Counted from the first letter of the stretch, positions 13,801 to 25,187 are shown. The stretch: DNA of 64,000 bases from Tethya wilhelma (GCA_964030475.1 CAXIPT010000005.1:3004097-3068096); one strand, 5' to 3'. Numbers and translations are program-made. The notes: generated from the sequence alone by a model not told the origin.

Positions 13801-16800
13801 TGTAACTTACATCTAGCAGTATAACATACTGTAGTAGTATTCCAGTAACTAAAACTATATAGCTAAAATTACTAGTCAAAAACCGCTAGAAATGCGGTAC
13901 TTTACTGATCTACTGAACACGCTTACCTCGAGCTATTGACATCAGACAAGCACCACGCTGCTTGTAGAACACTGTACTTTTAGCAGAACTTATTCTGTGC
14001 CCATACTCTAGTCTTATCTGGAGATATACAAATTTTATCTGAGTGATGTTCAGTGAACTTTCTTGATGCGGTAACTTAGAATTTTGGGCAACCATGTGCG
14101 AAGTCTTTCTAGCTCACAAGACTTGCTGTGCATGCACATTCCATCCTGAACCACAAGTATTCCAAGTGAGAAGCATGCAGGTAAAACTACGGAGGATATA
14201 TACCGTTGCAAAATCCTGAAAAGGTCCTATTATCTTCCATGTGCCTTCCTTTTGACGTCAATATGAATAATTTAGCATGCGCGCGTTTAGTACTACGTGA
14301 CGTAATAAGCTCTGTGCAAAATTTTACGTGACGTGAAGGGCAGCAAAAATTGACACACCCACAATTATGATGCGTTCGTATAGACTGAAAACATTTTTAT
14401 GGAGACCAAAATAGTAAAATGTAATTATGTCTTGTTTCTGCAGCCACTAACTGGTCATTTTCTGAGAAGAAATTTGTGTCCACTGAGTACTGGCCTGCTG
14501 ATCCACATGCATGGAGGAGGCTATGTGGCTCAGTCCCCGAAATCACATGAGGTATAGCAATAATATTGTTATGGACATGTATCTCTTTGTAGTTGTGTCA
14601 GTAGTAAATTAAATTAAAGGATATTCTAGAACAATTTGTATTGGCTGTACATGTTTCATAGCTAATTGCACTGATTNATAATGTGATGTACAGAGATTCC
14701 TGGACCAGTTTTAAGCAACAAAAGTTGTTGGTTATGCCAGGATGAAAAAGCATATTGAATGTATTATTTGTCACTCCACTTTAAAATAATGATCATGAAA
14801 CACACAATTTGATTCTTTGTTTACTATTAGGCCTGTGAAATAATATTGAGATATGCTGTCAACTTGATGGAGGTACAGCCAGCACCCCAGCTCTTCTCAG
14901 ATGGAGAACTTTCCCAGATGCTAGTCAAAGTGTTATTTTCCGAGTACTTAGGGGCAGATGTGTTCTATGGCAAATGTCTTGGAATCCAGGTAGACTATAA
15001 CAATTATTGTTAAGCTTGTTTGTGATTTGATCTAGAAGTATGAATTAAGTAAAGCTATAGTAATCGTGTGTTGATGACCTGTATGCCATCATACATGATG
15101 ATGTGTATCTATTCACTATCACAAAGTACAGTATACATATTGACACAATGCATACACATGCACGTACACACACATATTATGAAAATACATACGCACACAT
15201 GTGCACAGCGTAAGTAGCCTTATTTATTGTGGTCATGTAGCTAATTTACTTGCCTCTGTTCTGTATTCTTTGATGATTGTTCTGACTCTAATTGCTTAAT
15301 GGTCATGCACTTCCAATAGTTTACAGTGACACTAACAAGCTTATTTTATGTACCTGTATGTGAAGATAGCATTATGTACATGCACCATTATAGTATGCCC
15401 CCTCACTCAAGCTGATTCTAAAAATGATTTGTCTGGGAATGGTGTCGTATGAAGAATGGTATCGTGCAGGCAAGAACAAACCAATAAGGGGAGTGTTTCG
15501 AAGCATTTGGAAGGGGAAGAAGTATATTCAGGTATATATACACTAGACCATCAACCTAGTAAAAATGATTTATGCCAATGGGCTATATAGTATTGTGAAT
15601 TCCAGTCTATGTCATCAAGTTTTATTAATTATTGTAGAGTACTACAAGAATGGGCTTAAAATTTGATTCCTTGACCAACAGCTGTTCAGTTAACTTTGTA
15701 AAGGCCTACTGGTCTCTACTGGAAAAAGATACTGTAACGGTACGATTCAGTAATAATAATTATTATTAAATTTTTATTTGTTACCTAACTTCAATCTATT
15801 TGTGGGATGATCATTATTATTTTTCTTAGGGTGCCATGAAGCTAATAACACCATCTGTTCAGGTTCAGCGATGGCTAGAAGTGCCTGGGAAGCCAATTAA
15901 GATAGGAGGTACACTTGGTGAAGTAGAAGTCAAACCACCCCATTCAGATGGTGGATACAAACCAGTTCGACTCCTCTTAATTTCTCAAAAATGGAGAGAT
16001 GGTCAGGTAATCCATCTTTGGAATGTATACAAGTTAAGACATCATAATGCACAACACAGAGATAAGATTGTTGAACATTAGCATTGTAGGATCTAGTTTG
16101 AGTCACAGTTAAATTGCCATTACAATAATTATGATAGTTTTGTTGAAAACATTTTATGGAGACCAAAATAATAAAATGTCTTGTTTCTGCAGCCACCAAC
16201 TGGTCATTTTCTGAGAAGAAATTTGTCTCCACTGAGTACTGGCCTGCTGATCCACATGCATGGAGGAGGATATGTGGCTCAGTCCCCAAAATCACATGAG
16301 GTATAGTAGCAATAATTGTTATGGACATGTATCTTCTTCTAGTTGTGTCAGTAATAAATTAAATTAAAGGATATTCTAGAACAATTTGAATTGGCTGTAC
16401 ATGTTTCATAGCTAATTGCACTGATTTGTAGTAGTCTGAGTTGTAATTACATATCATATGTAATATGCATAGTAGGAATGTGTTTACATCCCACATGTAG
16501 ACACAATACAAAATTTAATGCCTAACGTATTGCAGTAGTGTAGCCGCAGAGGGGGGAGGGAGTGATTGGGGGGCAGAGGGCCGCCCCCCCCCCCCTTTTT
16601 TTTTTGGTCATGAAATTATGCCTTGGTATTATTATGCACTATTCTTGGTGTACTTACTTAGCAACACTGCTTAAGCACTCATCTTTGGCCAGAGTTCAAT
16701 ACAGAACAACTTTAAAGCTTTCTTTTTACTGCTACAAAGCTTTACAGAGTGTTCAATCTAGTGAGCGCGTGCTACGGTTGGATTTAAAGAATAGTAGGGG

Positions 16801-19800
16801 CCAAAATTAGCTAATTAATGGGTGTGGCTTTTGGTCACACTAAATTTCTGGTGTGCCTCTGTATTGTAAAATATCTCATAGACACAGTACACAATGTTTT
16901 GATGATTATAAATTAAATCTCAGAGACAAATCATGTCGCAAAACGTCTTGCAGTTCTATATAACTTCAAATATGTAGCTGCATGCTTTGGACAGTTTTTG
17001 AACTCTTTAACAAAAAAACTCACGAAAAAATCCAGAGTGCTCTGGAAAGGGTGCTAGTGGGAAAATGTAACAGTGTAGTTTGTAACAATTTCATGAAAAC
17101 AATATAATTAAAGCAGTGTTTGAATGGGCAGTGCTGCGAAAAAACAATGAAAGGAGGCAAGTCTCTGAATGTTTGGCACGTAACTACTTGCAACAGAATA
17201 CAGAATAGAGGTACAACTGTGTAGTAGTGCCCAACAAAGCTTTGCTCGAGCTTAGGGGAGAAGAATTTTTAGTGAGAAGCACTACAGGTGAGAACTAATC
17301 TTTAAGTAACACCAAGAGTACACGGTTGTTTAATTTGGCCATATACTATCTTTTAACCTGACTGATGATGATACTCAGCCATCTCTAGGGATGTTTGTGT
17401 TGCAATTAAGGCTAATTGTCAACCTCCAGTCCTTCACACTTTTGTTATAACTGTACATGGTGATATCCCACTGTAAAAACTGTTTTTGTATGTCACTCAA
17501 TGGAAAGACAAATCTAGGGGTAGGTTCTTTGTCCATGAAATTCACCACCTTATAAAACTTAATTATTGAGTCTTGGTTACATTAAAAGATAGAATCTGAT
17601 GGTACTGATTGGTTAACTGTGAGCAAGTCTGCAACAATTACATTCTACAAATTAAGAGCTAAAGGATGTCGTCTGCATATAACAGACTGCACCAGTGAAG
17701 TAGTGTTTCAATAGAGATGCTCCCAATTCCATCACTTGCCAATGACACAAGAATTAAGATCATCTATGTAGATGTAAAATTATGGTAAACAAAACTGGGG
17801 AATATAAAATAGTTAGAAATGCATGATGAGCCATCTTGCTTCCTTGGTTTAAGTTGATGTGTAATATCATTCTCAAATGACATGTGAAGAGAAACAAGTC
17901 ATGAGAACTGTCACTAAAACATTCCATAACTCAGGTAAGCTGGGAGCCTAGGGAATTCCCACTCGTTATCAAGGCATACTACAATACATGCCTTGGAAAC
18001 TCGTGATATTTCCACATAAACGTTAGATAACAAAATTAATAGTACTGTATACGCGATCTAATTATGACACAGAGATTACCGTAGACTCGGGTTATTAGGC
18101 GCACTTTGTTATTAAGCGCACATTCGCTATTAGGCGCATACTGCCTTCTTACTCTTACCTTTGATAATAACAGGCGCAAAGTTTATAAACTGGATGTTCA
18201 CGTAGTTTTCTAAGCCTGACAGCCATGAACAATGCTTTCTTTCACTACTTGGCCTTTCATTTCACTTAGAAAAGGCAGCTTCTCGCCGCTTTTCGAGCTC
18301 TAGCCTCGCTAGCACAATCGATATCTGCTTGATGACGTCATTCGTTTGGAGGCCTGGTCATATGTTAGCCCTCGTTATTAGGCGCACCTCGTTATTTAGC
18401 GCATACTTTTTCACTAATATCCCAATAAGCACATGCGCTTAATAACCTGATTCTACGGTATGCGGACTGCCTGTAGTTCAGTGTATTTAGTTCAGTTGTG
18501 GTTCCTCTCCTCTTTGTACTCTGAAATAATGTTTTTGTTTTGTGTTTGTGAATGTTTGTCTTTTTGCGCCTTCTGTACGTGTGTTACAATTACAATTACA
18601 ATTATATTACTTATAGATGTATCTTCGGAAGTGGTCTTGTGAACTTGATGTTCCAATTGTATCCATTGACTATTCATTGTCACCTGAGTATCCATACCCA
18701 ACTGCATTGGAGGAATGTTTGTTAGCATACTGCTGGATACTACAAAACTTGGAAAAGCTAGGTATAGTAATATAAAGTACATGTACACTTCTACGTGTTG
18801 ATCTTTACTTTTGAAAATTCAATAGCTTAATGTATACAAGAGTAATATTTAGCTACACTATATATCTATCAGTTTTATGTAATATATTATAGTGATATAA
18901 TAATAATAATTATTGTTACTACTATCAAGAGTATTATAACTCTTGTTACTATACTCAAATATTAAAATTTCATCTTACTCTAATATAATTCTCTATAAAG
19001 GAACAATTGGAGAACGCATTGTGTTTGTAGGAGATTCAGCTGGTGGTAACTTTGCTATATCAGTGGCTATGAAGCTCAAACAGCTTGGTCTGCGACTGCC
19101 AAATGCCATTCTCTCCATTTACCCTTCTCTTAATTGCAAGAGTTCAGGATCTCCTTCTAGGTTAACTGGAATCCTTGACCCCATACTGCCATTGGGAGTG
19201 ATGTTAGCTTGTAAAGAGGTAACAATATTATTCTCCACTAAATTTAAATCTACTGCAGTTAATGTTATTAATGCCGCATTTCATTGCTCTTATCGAGGTT
19301 GGTTTCAGTGGGGGAAAATGTGTACTATATACATTGATTTTCATTGTATTATCATAATATTTAAGTATACAATTTCATGGCAGCTTTCATAAGGTTAAAG
19401 TAACCAATTTTAATGGTATGTTCACGCCCGTGGTTAATATTCAAGTGCTTTTCATTGCACTTTCAGTGGGATTTAAGGACAAATGTGGGTAGTAGTGAAT
19501 GATTTACTGTACCATGTTCGATTTGCTATAGGTTGGTGTGTGTATCAGTCAAATTCTTTTTTGATTGTACAAATTGCTGTAAATTACATTCTTTTAGCTT
19601 AAATTCTTTAAGATTATATTTATGCCAAGAAGACACAGAACCAATTCCCTAGTAACCTATTGTAGTGGGATATAATTTCTAATAATTATTACGCAGGCTT
19701 ACACAGGCCAATCACCAACCCCAGAAATTCAAACAATGAGAATGGAGTACCGTCAGAAAATACTTAAAGCTAAAGGATACTATCTACCCAACCCTGACTT

Positions 19801-22800
19801 GTGGACCTCATCCAGGCAGTATCTGTGAGCTACAGTAGTAATTATTATTATAGTTTGTATAATAATTCGAATGTATAGTTGTAAGCAGAAGTAGTTGATG
19901 CCTTCAAAGATTGCTATAATAAGATGATAATTTTCCATAGGAAATTTATGAAGTATACCCTATAGCGGGAAAGTTATGTGGTGTCTAACTTTCGATCACA
20001 GATTCTCTCGTCAAAGTTTTTTGCATTTTAACTTTCACAGATTAGCTGTGCAACGCCCATACATATGTACGTTATGGAGAATTTCCTGCATAAAAACTTT
20101 CACAGATGGATCATGATCCGCCAAATCTGCAAAAGTTAAACCCTGCGAAACTTTCCTGCAATACGTTATTTGCATTATTTTTTCGTTACATTAACTGCAA
20201 TATCAGGAATTAATAGATTTTGTGTTTCTCTGTATACCTGTAGAGTGTCAAGATGGCAAGCATGCATGCATGTCTAGGATTCAAGTGTTAGCTTCAGTTT
20301 ATTTTATGACTTGTATGTATTACCGTATAGCTAGAATTTTTCAAGGAATATAAATTTAACTGTTTTCGTGGATCGCTGACGATCCACGAAAATTTTACCA
20401 GTGAAAATTTTGGGATCATATTGCAATATATGGGTGGGGCTGCTTGATCCTCGAAAATTAAATTGTGATAAGTTTGGCGATCGCCTTTCCACAAAAATTT
20501 TATTCCTCGAAAATTTCTAGCTATACGGTATTATCGCAATTGCATGGGGCTTGTGTACCAGCATGCCTGTACATGTCAAGCTTAAGCTTACCTCCTAATA
20601 ATGAGCTAGGCTATGTGCATTAACTACAAGACTATCTTTGTGTCTGTAAGATTATAGTTCACATGGTATCATCAAATTAATTGATCTGTATTATAATATT
20701 TATGAGTATTCCGTACATGTGGTACGTGCTTCAATAATATAATATTATAATAGTGATTGGAGCGACTGTAAAAATGGTGAGGAAGAACTGAATGAAGATG
20801 ATGTTATGGAAGGTAATAGAGACACATGCACAGATCTGGCTTGTGCATGGAGCATATCCTCTGCACTTGTATTGTGCAGATTTGCTACACTTAATATTAT
20901 TGAACTTGATTTTGACTTTATTAGATATTAATCTTGAATCTACTGATGACATGGAGCATCTTATTGAGCAAGAACATGACGGCAAAATAGTTACTAAAGC
21001 TCATACCTGCAAGGTATAAGTTATTGCTGCTAGTCTGAGTTTATAATATTATTTGTCCACAACTTGTCTTTCTTACATTAATTTTACTGCTATTAGCCTA
21101 GTTTGTAGTATGTAGATACAGAGTTCAAGTCCTTAGCAACCAGTTTCAATTGCAGGGCTATAATCCTTGATTATTGTCTATGCCTTGGTGCACAAGTACA
21201 CAAAGAGTTATATAATATGACAGTTGTTTGTTCTAGCTATTGAGAACTAGGCATGCAGTGTGTATCATTTAGCCAAACACTGAGATTTTAGCAAACTGTT
21301 TACAGCAGTGATAGCTAGGTGCCTAGGTGAATTTCCCTCAGAATAGTAATTGTGCTGCAACAAACATTAGGGTCCAATTGCAATGTTCACAAGAAGCTTG
21401 TAACAATACGTCTAGCTACTATTGCAGAGCTCAGCATAATGGGCCTAGGCCCTCGATCCTCCTTTGTATAGTTAGAGTTTACTCAATTAAAGCAAGAGTG
21501 CTCTTGATTTAAGACCATAAAAATTAGCATTAGCACTTATGAAAGTAAAATTGTAAGCATTTAGCACCCTTGGTGCACTTTAGCATGTATCTATTGTGTA
21601 TATATACCATTACCCACTTCTTTAAATCATGAAGGTACGCCCTATGTTACCAATCACTAATAGACAGCGACGGGAGCCTGATGAGAGTGACAAACTCTCT
21701 CCTGCTGAGCTAGAGAGCTTGATTGATGAACTTGTGAGAAGTTATGATGACCCAGAGATAGTAAATGATCCATTTATGTCTCCCCTCCTGGCCCCTGCAG
21801 AGCTGCTTGAAGGATTACCTCCCACACATTTAATTGTAAGCTTATAATAATTTGACTTAGTTACATAAAAAGGCTATACTATGATATCTAAGTATTTAGA
21901 GGACTTGGAGATGTGAATCAATTTTTAACAAAAAAAATTGTATACCTTGAATTCAAGGACTGCATTAAATTAAGTCCACACAGCAAACTTTGAATTAATT
22001 GCTTGTTATTCCCAGTACGGTAGTACTGGGTACATAGGAATGGCACGGATGGTCCATTAGCGCAATACAAATATTCACGCGAATAACTCTGCAAAAACTG
22101 AGCGCTTACCACTAAAAGGCTTCTCAAGCTACTATTTAGCTCATTCTCTTTCCAACAAGCCCAAAAACATGGCCTAAAACCATCGCTAAAGTACCAAACT
22201 AAAATATGCCAAACCTCCAATTTTCTCCATCTTCTTCTTCTTCTTCTTCTTCTATCATGGCTCAACTTTTCTCAAAGACTGTTCACTTTCAGAAGCTGAT
22301 TCTTGAACGAATAAACTTGGTATCTTTGTCTTCACGTGCTTTTGGTATCGTTTTTCTGTGTCTCTCGTTAGGTGGCTAGATACATGGCGAAAAGCGCCTT
22401 CTCCGTATGGCAGCCATTCATTTCTACACTCATGCATAATTCATTAGCTACTTGAACATTTCAAAGTGACGACCCTTTTCCAGATATAAGTGTGCGTTAT
22501 TTGGAATCTGAATATTCGCTGCCTGCCTGCTTTACCTGAAGATTTCTGGTTGTGCTGAGCTCTTTGTAATCTTTCAGTCTTCAATATTTAGGAGGTGAAT
22601 AGACTACTTTAATGTTACACTTATTATGTTGTTGTCATTATAAGAAGATGAGTAAATTTTGTTAGATACACTCCAGCCCCAGGGGGTGGCGACTCCCATA
22701 TGTTCTGTACTTGGAGCCGCGACCGCGGTCAAGATCTTGACCCTCCAAAATTTCCATTTTGACCGTTGACCTTGGCTAAAATCTGATTTTGACCGTTGAC

Positions 22801-23599
22801 TGAGCGGTGAAATGCGGCGCTTGACTGACGACCTTTACCAACTTTAATCGTCTAAATTTCATTTTGACCGTTGACCAGCACTAAAATCCCATTTTGACCG
22901 TTGACCGTCATCTTGACTGCGGTCGCGGCTCCAAGTACAGTACATATGGGAGCCGCCACCCCCTGAGCCCGGTGCTGAGATGCTTCACGGCTTTACTGAT
23001 AGCATACCAGTCGATTATACAAGCTATAATATTCATGCTGATATATAGAGTACAAGTAACTACTGTATATATACACACAAACTCGAGCTCAAATTATGAA
23101 AAAATGAGAACAAACAAGTAAAAAAAACCATTGGAAATGTAATGATACATAGGAATGGCCAAATCGTAAAAAGAAAGCAAACAAGATGGAATGGCTGGCT
23201 GGCGGAGTGTGTAAAGAATTATTCCTATGGGCAACATGAGGGACTCAACATTGGAAGAGAGTACTACATGCAGCCCACACAGGAAGAATTCTGCACACGC
23301 TCAAACAGCCATTCCATCTTGTTTGCTTTCTTTTTACGATTTGGCCATTCCTATGTATCATTACATTTCCAATGGTTTTTTTTACTTTTAACTACTAGGG
23401 TGCTGCATTGGATCCAATACTGGATGATGTGGTTGCTATGGCTCATAGACTGAAAAGTGTTGGCCAGCCAGTAACTCTAAATGTACTGGACAATCTACCT
23501 CATGGATTCCTGTGCTTGGTCAGCGCTGGGAATAATGTTGATCTCACGAGTGCCCACAAACTCTGTGTGAAATATATTAAAAATGAACTCATAGGCTAA
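10801..23599 (+). CDS. LIPE: Hormone-sensitive lipase
   Basis: Hydrolyses diacylglycerol and cholesteryl esters in neutral-lipid mobilisation. Exons: 10801-11123, 11853-12042, 12203-12361, 12767-12904, 13007-13108, 13187-13363, 14444-14551, 18617-18761, 19001-19218, 19697-19824, 20754-20812, 20925-21013, 21635-21835, 23399-23599, about 745 aa (human short form 775, from memory). An HSL-type N-terminal domain ([32 protein letters not shown]) precedes an alpha/beta-hydrolase domain with the oxyanion-hole HGGG, nucleophile GDSAGG, catalytic Asp in LDPILDD and catalytic His in NLPHGF. The family insert between Ser and Asp is short (~135 aa), acidic, and has no RRxS protein-kinase-A site. Exons 3-7 occur again at 14831-14989, 15394-15531, 15638-15739, 15830-16006 and 16193-16300; only one set fits a normal protein. 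ATG 10801 sits in a YY1-like AAAATGGCGG context; the frame stays open upstream to 10696. Confidence 0.93.
13518..14387. mobile_element. Non-autonomous DNA transposon, 870 bp, with empty site available for comparison
   Basis: Terminal inverted repeats start CAGTCTACACGAACGCATC (left) and CAGTCTATACGAACGCATC (right, reversed), 18 of 19 matching. AAA flanks both sides, and the second lipase copy has the uninterrupted sequence at about 16142-16150, which defines both ends and a 3-bp target duplication. Minus-strand open frames inside (113 and 61 residues) resemble nothing I know, so no transposase is claimed. The 3-bp target duplication would fit PIF/Harbinger-like elements. It lies in the intron before the HGGG exon. 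Confidence 0.85.
14677..14677. other. Single N at a contig joint
   Basis: The lone ambiguous base falls exactly at the junction of the two near-identical lipase segments. Confidence 0.95.
16547..16607. repeat. Low-complexity G, C and T homopolymer runs
   Basis: Consecutive G-rich, C-rich and T-rich runs lie in a lipase intron. Base counts in such runs are unreliable in draft sequence. Confidence 0.8.
18077..18460. mobile_element. MITE-like element with TACCGTAGA termini and TTATTAGGCGCA repeats
   Basis: The ends form an inverted pair (TACCGTAGACTCGGGTTATT and reversed TACCGTAGAATCAGGTTATT). The word GTTATTAGGCGCA recurs near both ends, direct and inverted. The interior holds a TGACGTCA site near 18333. 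No coding capacity. It lies in the intron just upstream of lipase exon 18617. Confidence 0.75.
19956..20167. mobile_element. MITE-like foldback, TACCGTATAGC family, degenerate copy 2
   Basis: It begins TATAGCGGGAAAG and ends with a decayed inverse (GCGAAACTTTCCTGCAATAC). Internal AACTTTC/GAAAGTT words alternate as in the 7249 copy, but with more C-to-T type decay, so it looks older. Confidence 0.65.
20321..20530. mobile_element. MITE-like foldback, TACCGTATAGC family, A/T-rich subfamily, copy 3
   Basis: Inverted ends TACCGTATAGCTAGAA and TTCTAGCTATACGGTA are near perfect. The interior alternates CACGAAAATTT-like words on both strands around a GATCG(C)TGACGATC core. It is in the same lipase intron as copy 2, about 150 bp away. 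Confidence 0.75.
22671..22972. mobile_element. MITE-like element with ~60-bp inverted arms and GACCGTTGAC repeats
   Basis: The left arm (22671-22735) and right arm (22910-22972) are inverted copies with only a few mismatches, containing GGGGGTGGCG and CTTGGAGCCGCGACCGC. Between them TTTTGACCGTTGAC recurs four times at irregular spacing. No coding capacity. It lies in the last lipase intron. Confidence 0.8.
23116..23387. mobile_element. MITE-like element with perfect 82-bp inverted arms next to a splice acceptor
   Basis: Arms 23116-23197 and 23306-23387 are identical when one is reversed, with a 108-bp unique loop. The outer end of the right arm is a T-rich run that abuts the acceptor of the terminal lipase exon (23399) and appears to supply part of its pyrimidine tract. 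Perfect arms imply a recent insertion or ongoing homogenisation. Confidence 0.85.
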
Positions 23600-23742
23600 T
23601 CTCATTGTCTTTCCTGCAGCCCAATTTTTATATTCATTCTCAGAATTGTTTGTGGGTGTGTGTATGTGTGGTATGTGTTTGTGCATCCGTCTTGCTTGTT
23701 TTGCTTTGATGGGACATATATTATAACGTTATTAGTAAAATT

Positions 23743-23754
23743 TGCGCATGCGCA
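23743..23754. promoter_or_regulatory. NRF1-type palindrome before the TRAF-like gene
   Basis: A perfect TGCGCATGCGCA lies 28 bp before ATG 23782, within the 182-bp gap after the lipase stop. It is the only strong promoter-like word in the gap. Confidence 0.5.
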
Positions 23755-23781
23755 TAAGTTTTTATGTATAACTATAAAAAA

Positions 23782-25187
23782 ATGGCAACTTCTTGCAAGA
23801 ATCAGTCAAAAGCTTGCACTCCGTTTGATGAGTCGCAAAAACTTGAATACGATTTTGTAGAAGAGCCTTCCCAAGATTTCTTTTGTCCAGTGACTCTGGA
23901 GCTGTTGGTCGAGCCTCACCAAACTCTGTGTTGTGGTAACCACCTCTCTTCAGCGGCTGCTAGTAAGTTAATGCAAGACGGCAAACCTTGTCCCACATGT
24001 AAGGAGCCCCGACTGTCAACTATCCCTGATAAGTTTTATAAGCGGAAAGTGAATGAAATTAAAGTTCGTTGTCCCTACAAAGAGAGTGGGTGTAGATGGG
24101 TGGACTGGGTGAAGTAATTGAAGGCAAACAGCATTCAGACTCTTGTCCAAAACGTCCCTGGCAGTGTCAGTATTGTGAATTTGAGTCAACATATGATATT
24201 AAAGGGGACAATCATTTTCTTTTATGTACAAAACGTCCTGTAGAGTGTCCAAACTCTTGTGAAGTAGGCTCAGTCCCACATTGTGATCTGGAGTCGCATC
24301 TTCTCGTATGTCCTTTTCAGCCAGTGCCATGTAAGTATGCTGAAGTAGGATGTGATGTGAAGGTCCCTCGTAAAGACCTTGATCATCACCTAAATGAAGA
24401 ACAACAGCATCATCTACTGAGTGCAACTCTTCTTGTTGTTAAACTTACAAAAGAAAATGCTGAGGAAAGAAGAAATCTGCTTCGAATTATTGAGGAAAAA
24501 GACAAACAAATTAAAGAGAAAGAAAAAGAATTCACTCAACAGATAAAAGAGAAAGATAAGATAATTGCCAATCTTCTGAGCTTACTCAAGGAAGTCCAAA
24601 GTGGACTGGAAGCTAAGGTCACCGATCTTCACCGGCAGGTAGTGAAGTATACGGAGGACACTGAACAACACCTAACACTGCAAGACAAACAAGTTGAACG
24701 CTTGATGTTTTCTAAACTCTCAAGCATCAAATATGCCTACATTCAAGAGGGTTTTTTTGTTCATGACTTCACTCTTACTGAATTTACAAAATATCAGTCC
24801 GAAGATGGTGATGGAGACTGGTACAGCGATGCATTCTACTCACATCCTGGAGGATACAAGTTCCAACTGAATGTCGAAACAAGTAATGGGTCAAAATACA
24901 TGAGAGTGTGGTTTCTATTGATTGAAGGTGATCACGATGATGTGTTGGACTGGCCAGTATCTATGACAGCACATGTACAGCTATTGAACCAGTTAGGAGA
25001 TCACAACCACCACGAGAAGAAAAGCACTGGTTGGTGGAGAAAAAACAAGCGTGGTGACCATTTTGGGAAAATTGAAAAATATATCGAGTACGATAAACTG
25101 GAATTTGATTCCCTAAACACAATTCACTACTTGAAAAAGGATTGCTTCTGTTTTAGAGTTTATGTGAAAGCTCTACCCAAGAACTAA
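23782..25187 (+). CDS. TRAF-like E3/adaptor protein, single exon, interrupted by a 1-base frameshift
   Basis: Likely a cytoplasmic ubiquitin ligase or signalling adaptor. The first frame (23782-24117; an in-frame ATG also at 23764) holds a RING-like N-terminus (FFCPVTLELL, CCGNHL, CPTCKEP) and the start of the TRAF zinc fingers, then stops. The second frame (from about 24096 to TAA 25185-25187) continues with TRAF-type Cys/His fingers (CPKRPWQCQYCEF, CPNSCEVGSVPHCDLESHL, CPFQPVPCKYAEVGC), a ~90-residue Lys/Glu-rich coiled coil, and a C-terminal MATH domain. The frames overlap at 24096-24117, and the homologous flow passes from GCRWV to GLGEVIEG, as expected if one G were missing near 24103. 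Total about 470 aa, as for TRAFs. The RING lacks the usual second Cys (Thr in CPVT). It could be a sequencing error or a young pseudogene; the remaining frame is intact. Confidence 0.85.

Larger units (their letters stand above)
12050..16426 (+). repeat. Tandem copy of lipase exons 3-7, probably two haplotypes
   Basis: Positions 12050-14676 and 14678-16426 are near-identical and abut at a single N. Each carries the same five exons with intact splice sites. Differences are small: Gln versus Arg, Ala versus Gly, Leu versus Pro and Cys versus Ser in coding sequence, plus microsatellite changes and an 870-bp insertion present only in the first copy. The lone N at the joint and the allele-like divergence suggest that two haplotype contigs were placed end to end. 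A genuine tandem duplication is possible but less likely. Confidence 0.85.

Noticed and set aside
13538..14095. Minus-strand frames inside the 870-bp transposon as a transposase
   Set aside because: Frames are short, separate and show no recognisable catalytic pattern; the element is best treated as non-autonomous.
18460..18642. Plus-strand Cys-rich hydrophobic frame before lipase exon 18617
   Set aside because: It starts at the border of a mobile element and runs into the real exon in another frame; no signal of selection.
22025..22437. Frames with an Arg run (22231-22259) as an Arg-rich protein gene
   Set aside because: The Arg run comes from a CTT trinucleotide repeat; no promoter, splice or homology support.
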